This document shows, one piece after another, positions 14,507 to 14,675 of a stretch of DNA of 14,675 nt. The notes beneath the pieces are model-generated. The model was not told the origin of the DNA. It saw only the letters and a list, made by a program, of their open reading frames with translations, and made no database searches. Position 1 is the first letter of the stretch. Each line of letters opens with the position of its first letter. Source of the DNA: Bacteroidota bacterium (lineage in GTDB: Bacteria; Bacteroidota; Ignavibacteria; UBA10030; UBA6906). The stretch lies in assembly GCA_003541875.1 (NCBI GenBank), contig DPLS01000209.1:1-14675 (forward strand), read 5' to 3'. The position numbers and the translations under genes are program-made.

Positions 14507-14657
14507 AAGCTCTTGTCCGACAACTCCGTCCGTCATGCTATCACACTGACAACATGATGACACCGGTTTTCACCGCAAAATGCGATCAACAGAGACCTTT
14601 GCCTGCGCCTAACACCCGTGGCCACGTCGCTCGTCGTTGTGTGGGGGGTTCGCCTTC

Positions 14658-14674
14658 GTCCCGCTTCGCGGGAC
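14658..14674. repeat. 7-bp stem hairpin at the window edge
   Basis: GTCCCGC (14658-14664) and GCGGGAC (14668-14674) are exact reverse complements around TTC. The element lies about 150 bp past the dipeptidase stop and the sequence is cut at the window edge, so a larger repeat may continue. The absence of a visible T-run leaves a terminator role open. Confidence 0.5.
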
Positions 14675-14675
14675 T

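Noticed and set aside
1..14675. CRISPR array, tRNA/rRNA, integrase, transposase or toxin-antitoxin pair
   Set aside because: No regularly spaced direct repeats, tRNA-like cloverleaf, recombinase motif or small paired genes were found on reading both strands.

Overview
The window reads as a chromosomal segment of a moderately GC-rich bacterium, free of phage, transposase, CRISPR or RNA genes. A short DapB, a complete succinylase-type DapB-DapA-DapD set, a PafA-type periplasmic phosphatase, a secreted C69 dipeptidase and intergenic regions rich in dispersed palindromes fit the Bacteroidota/Chlorobiota/Ignavibacteria side of the FCB group. That placement is inference, not proven.

Left part (1-5678, all minus strand): seven genes lie head to tail in the transcription order hisA, PfkB-family kinase, dapB, dapA, dapD, an RmlD-family reductase, serS (its 3' end lies outside the window). 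Gaps are 36 bp or less, with one 4-bp overlap, except for 113 bp between dapB and dapA that hold a long imperfect inverted repeat. This looks like one transcription unit that mixes histidine biosynthesis, lysine/diaminopimelate biosynthesis, a sugar or nucleoside kinase, a nucleotide-sugar type reductase and a tRNA synthetase. DapA, DapB and DapD perform consecutive steps.

Middle part (5817-9943, plus strand): a signal-peptide-bearing alkaline phosphatase with PafA-type active-site residues, an MFS transporter that keeps the two phosphate-binding arginines of the organophosphate:phosphate antiporters, and a roughly 10-helix membrane protein with weak DMT/EamA character. Their spacing (30 and 29 bp) suggests a co-transcribed phosphoester-use or phosphate-uptake module. 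It ends in a perfect 11-bp hairpin that includes the last stop codon.

Right part: two minus-strand genes, a P-loop protein of unknown function (10018-10731) and a secreted UshA-like 5'-nucleotidase (10790-12280). Then comes a 750-bp non-coding region with four separate hairpin-forming palindromes, and a plus-strand secreted C69 dipeptidase (13031-14506). The window ends inside a non-coding stretch with another hairpin at its edge.

I do not see a clear new defence, secretion or biosynthetic system. The parts most worth a second look are the phosphatase/OPA transporter/10-TM cluster, the unassigned PfkB-family and P-loop proteins, and the density of distinct palindromic elements between genes.
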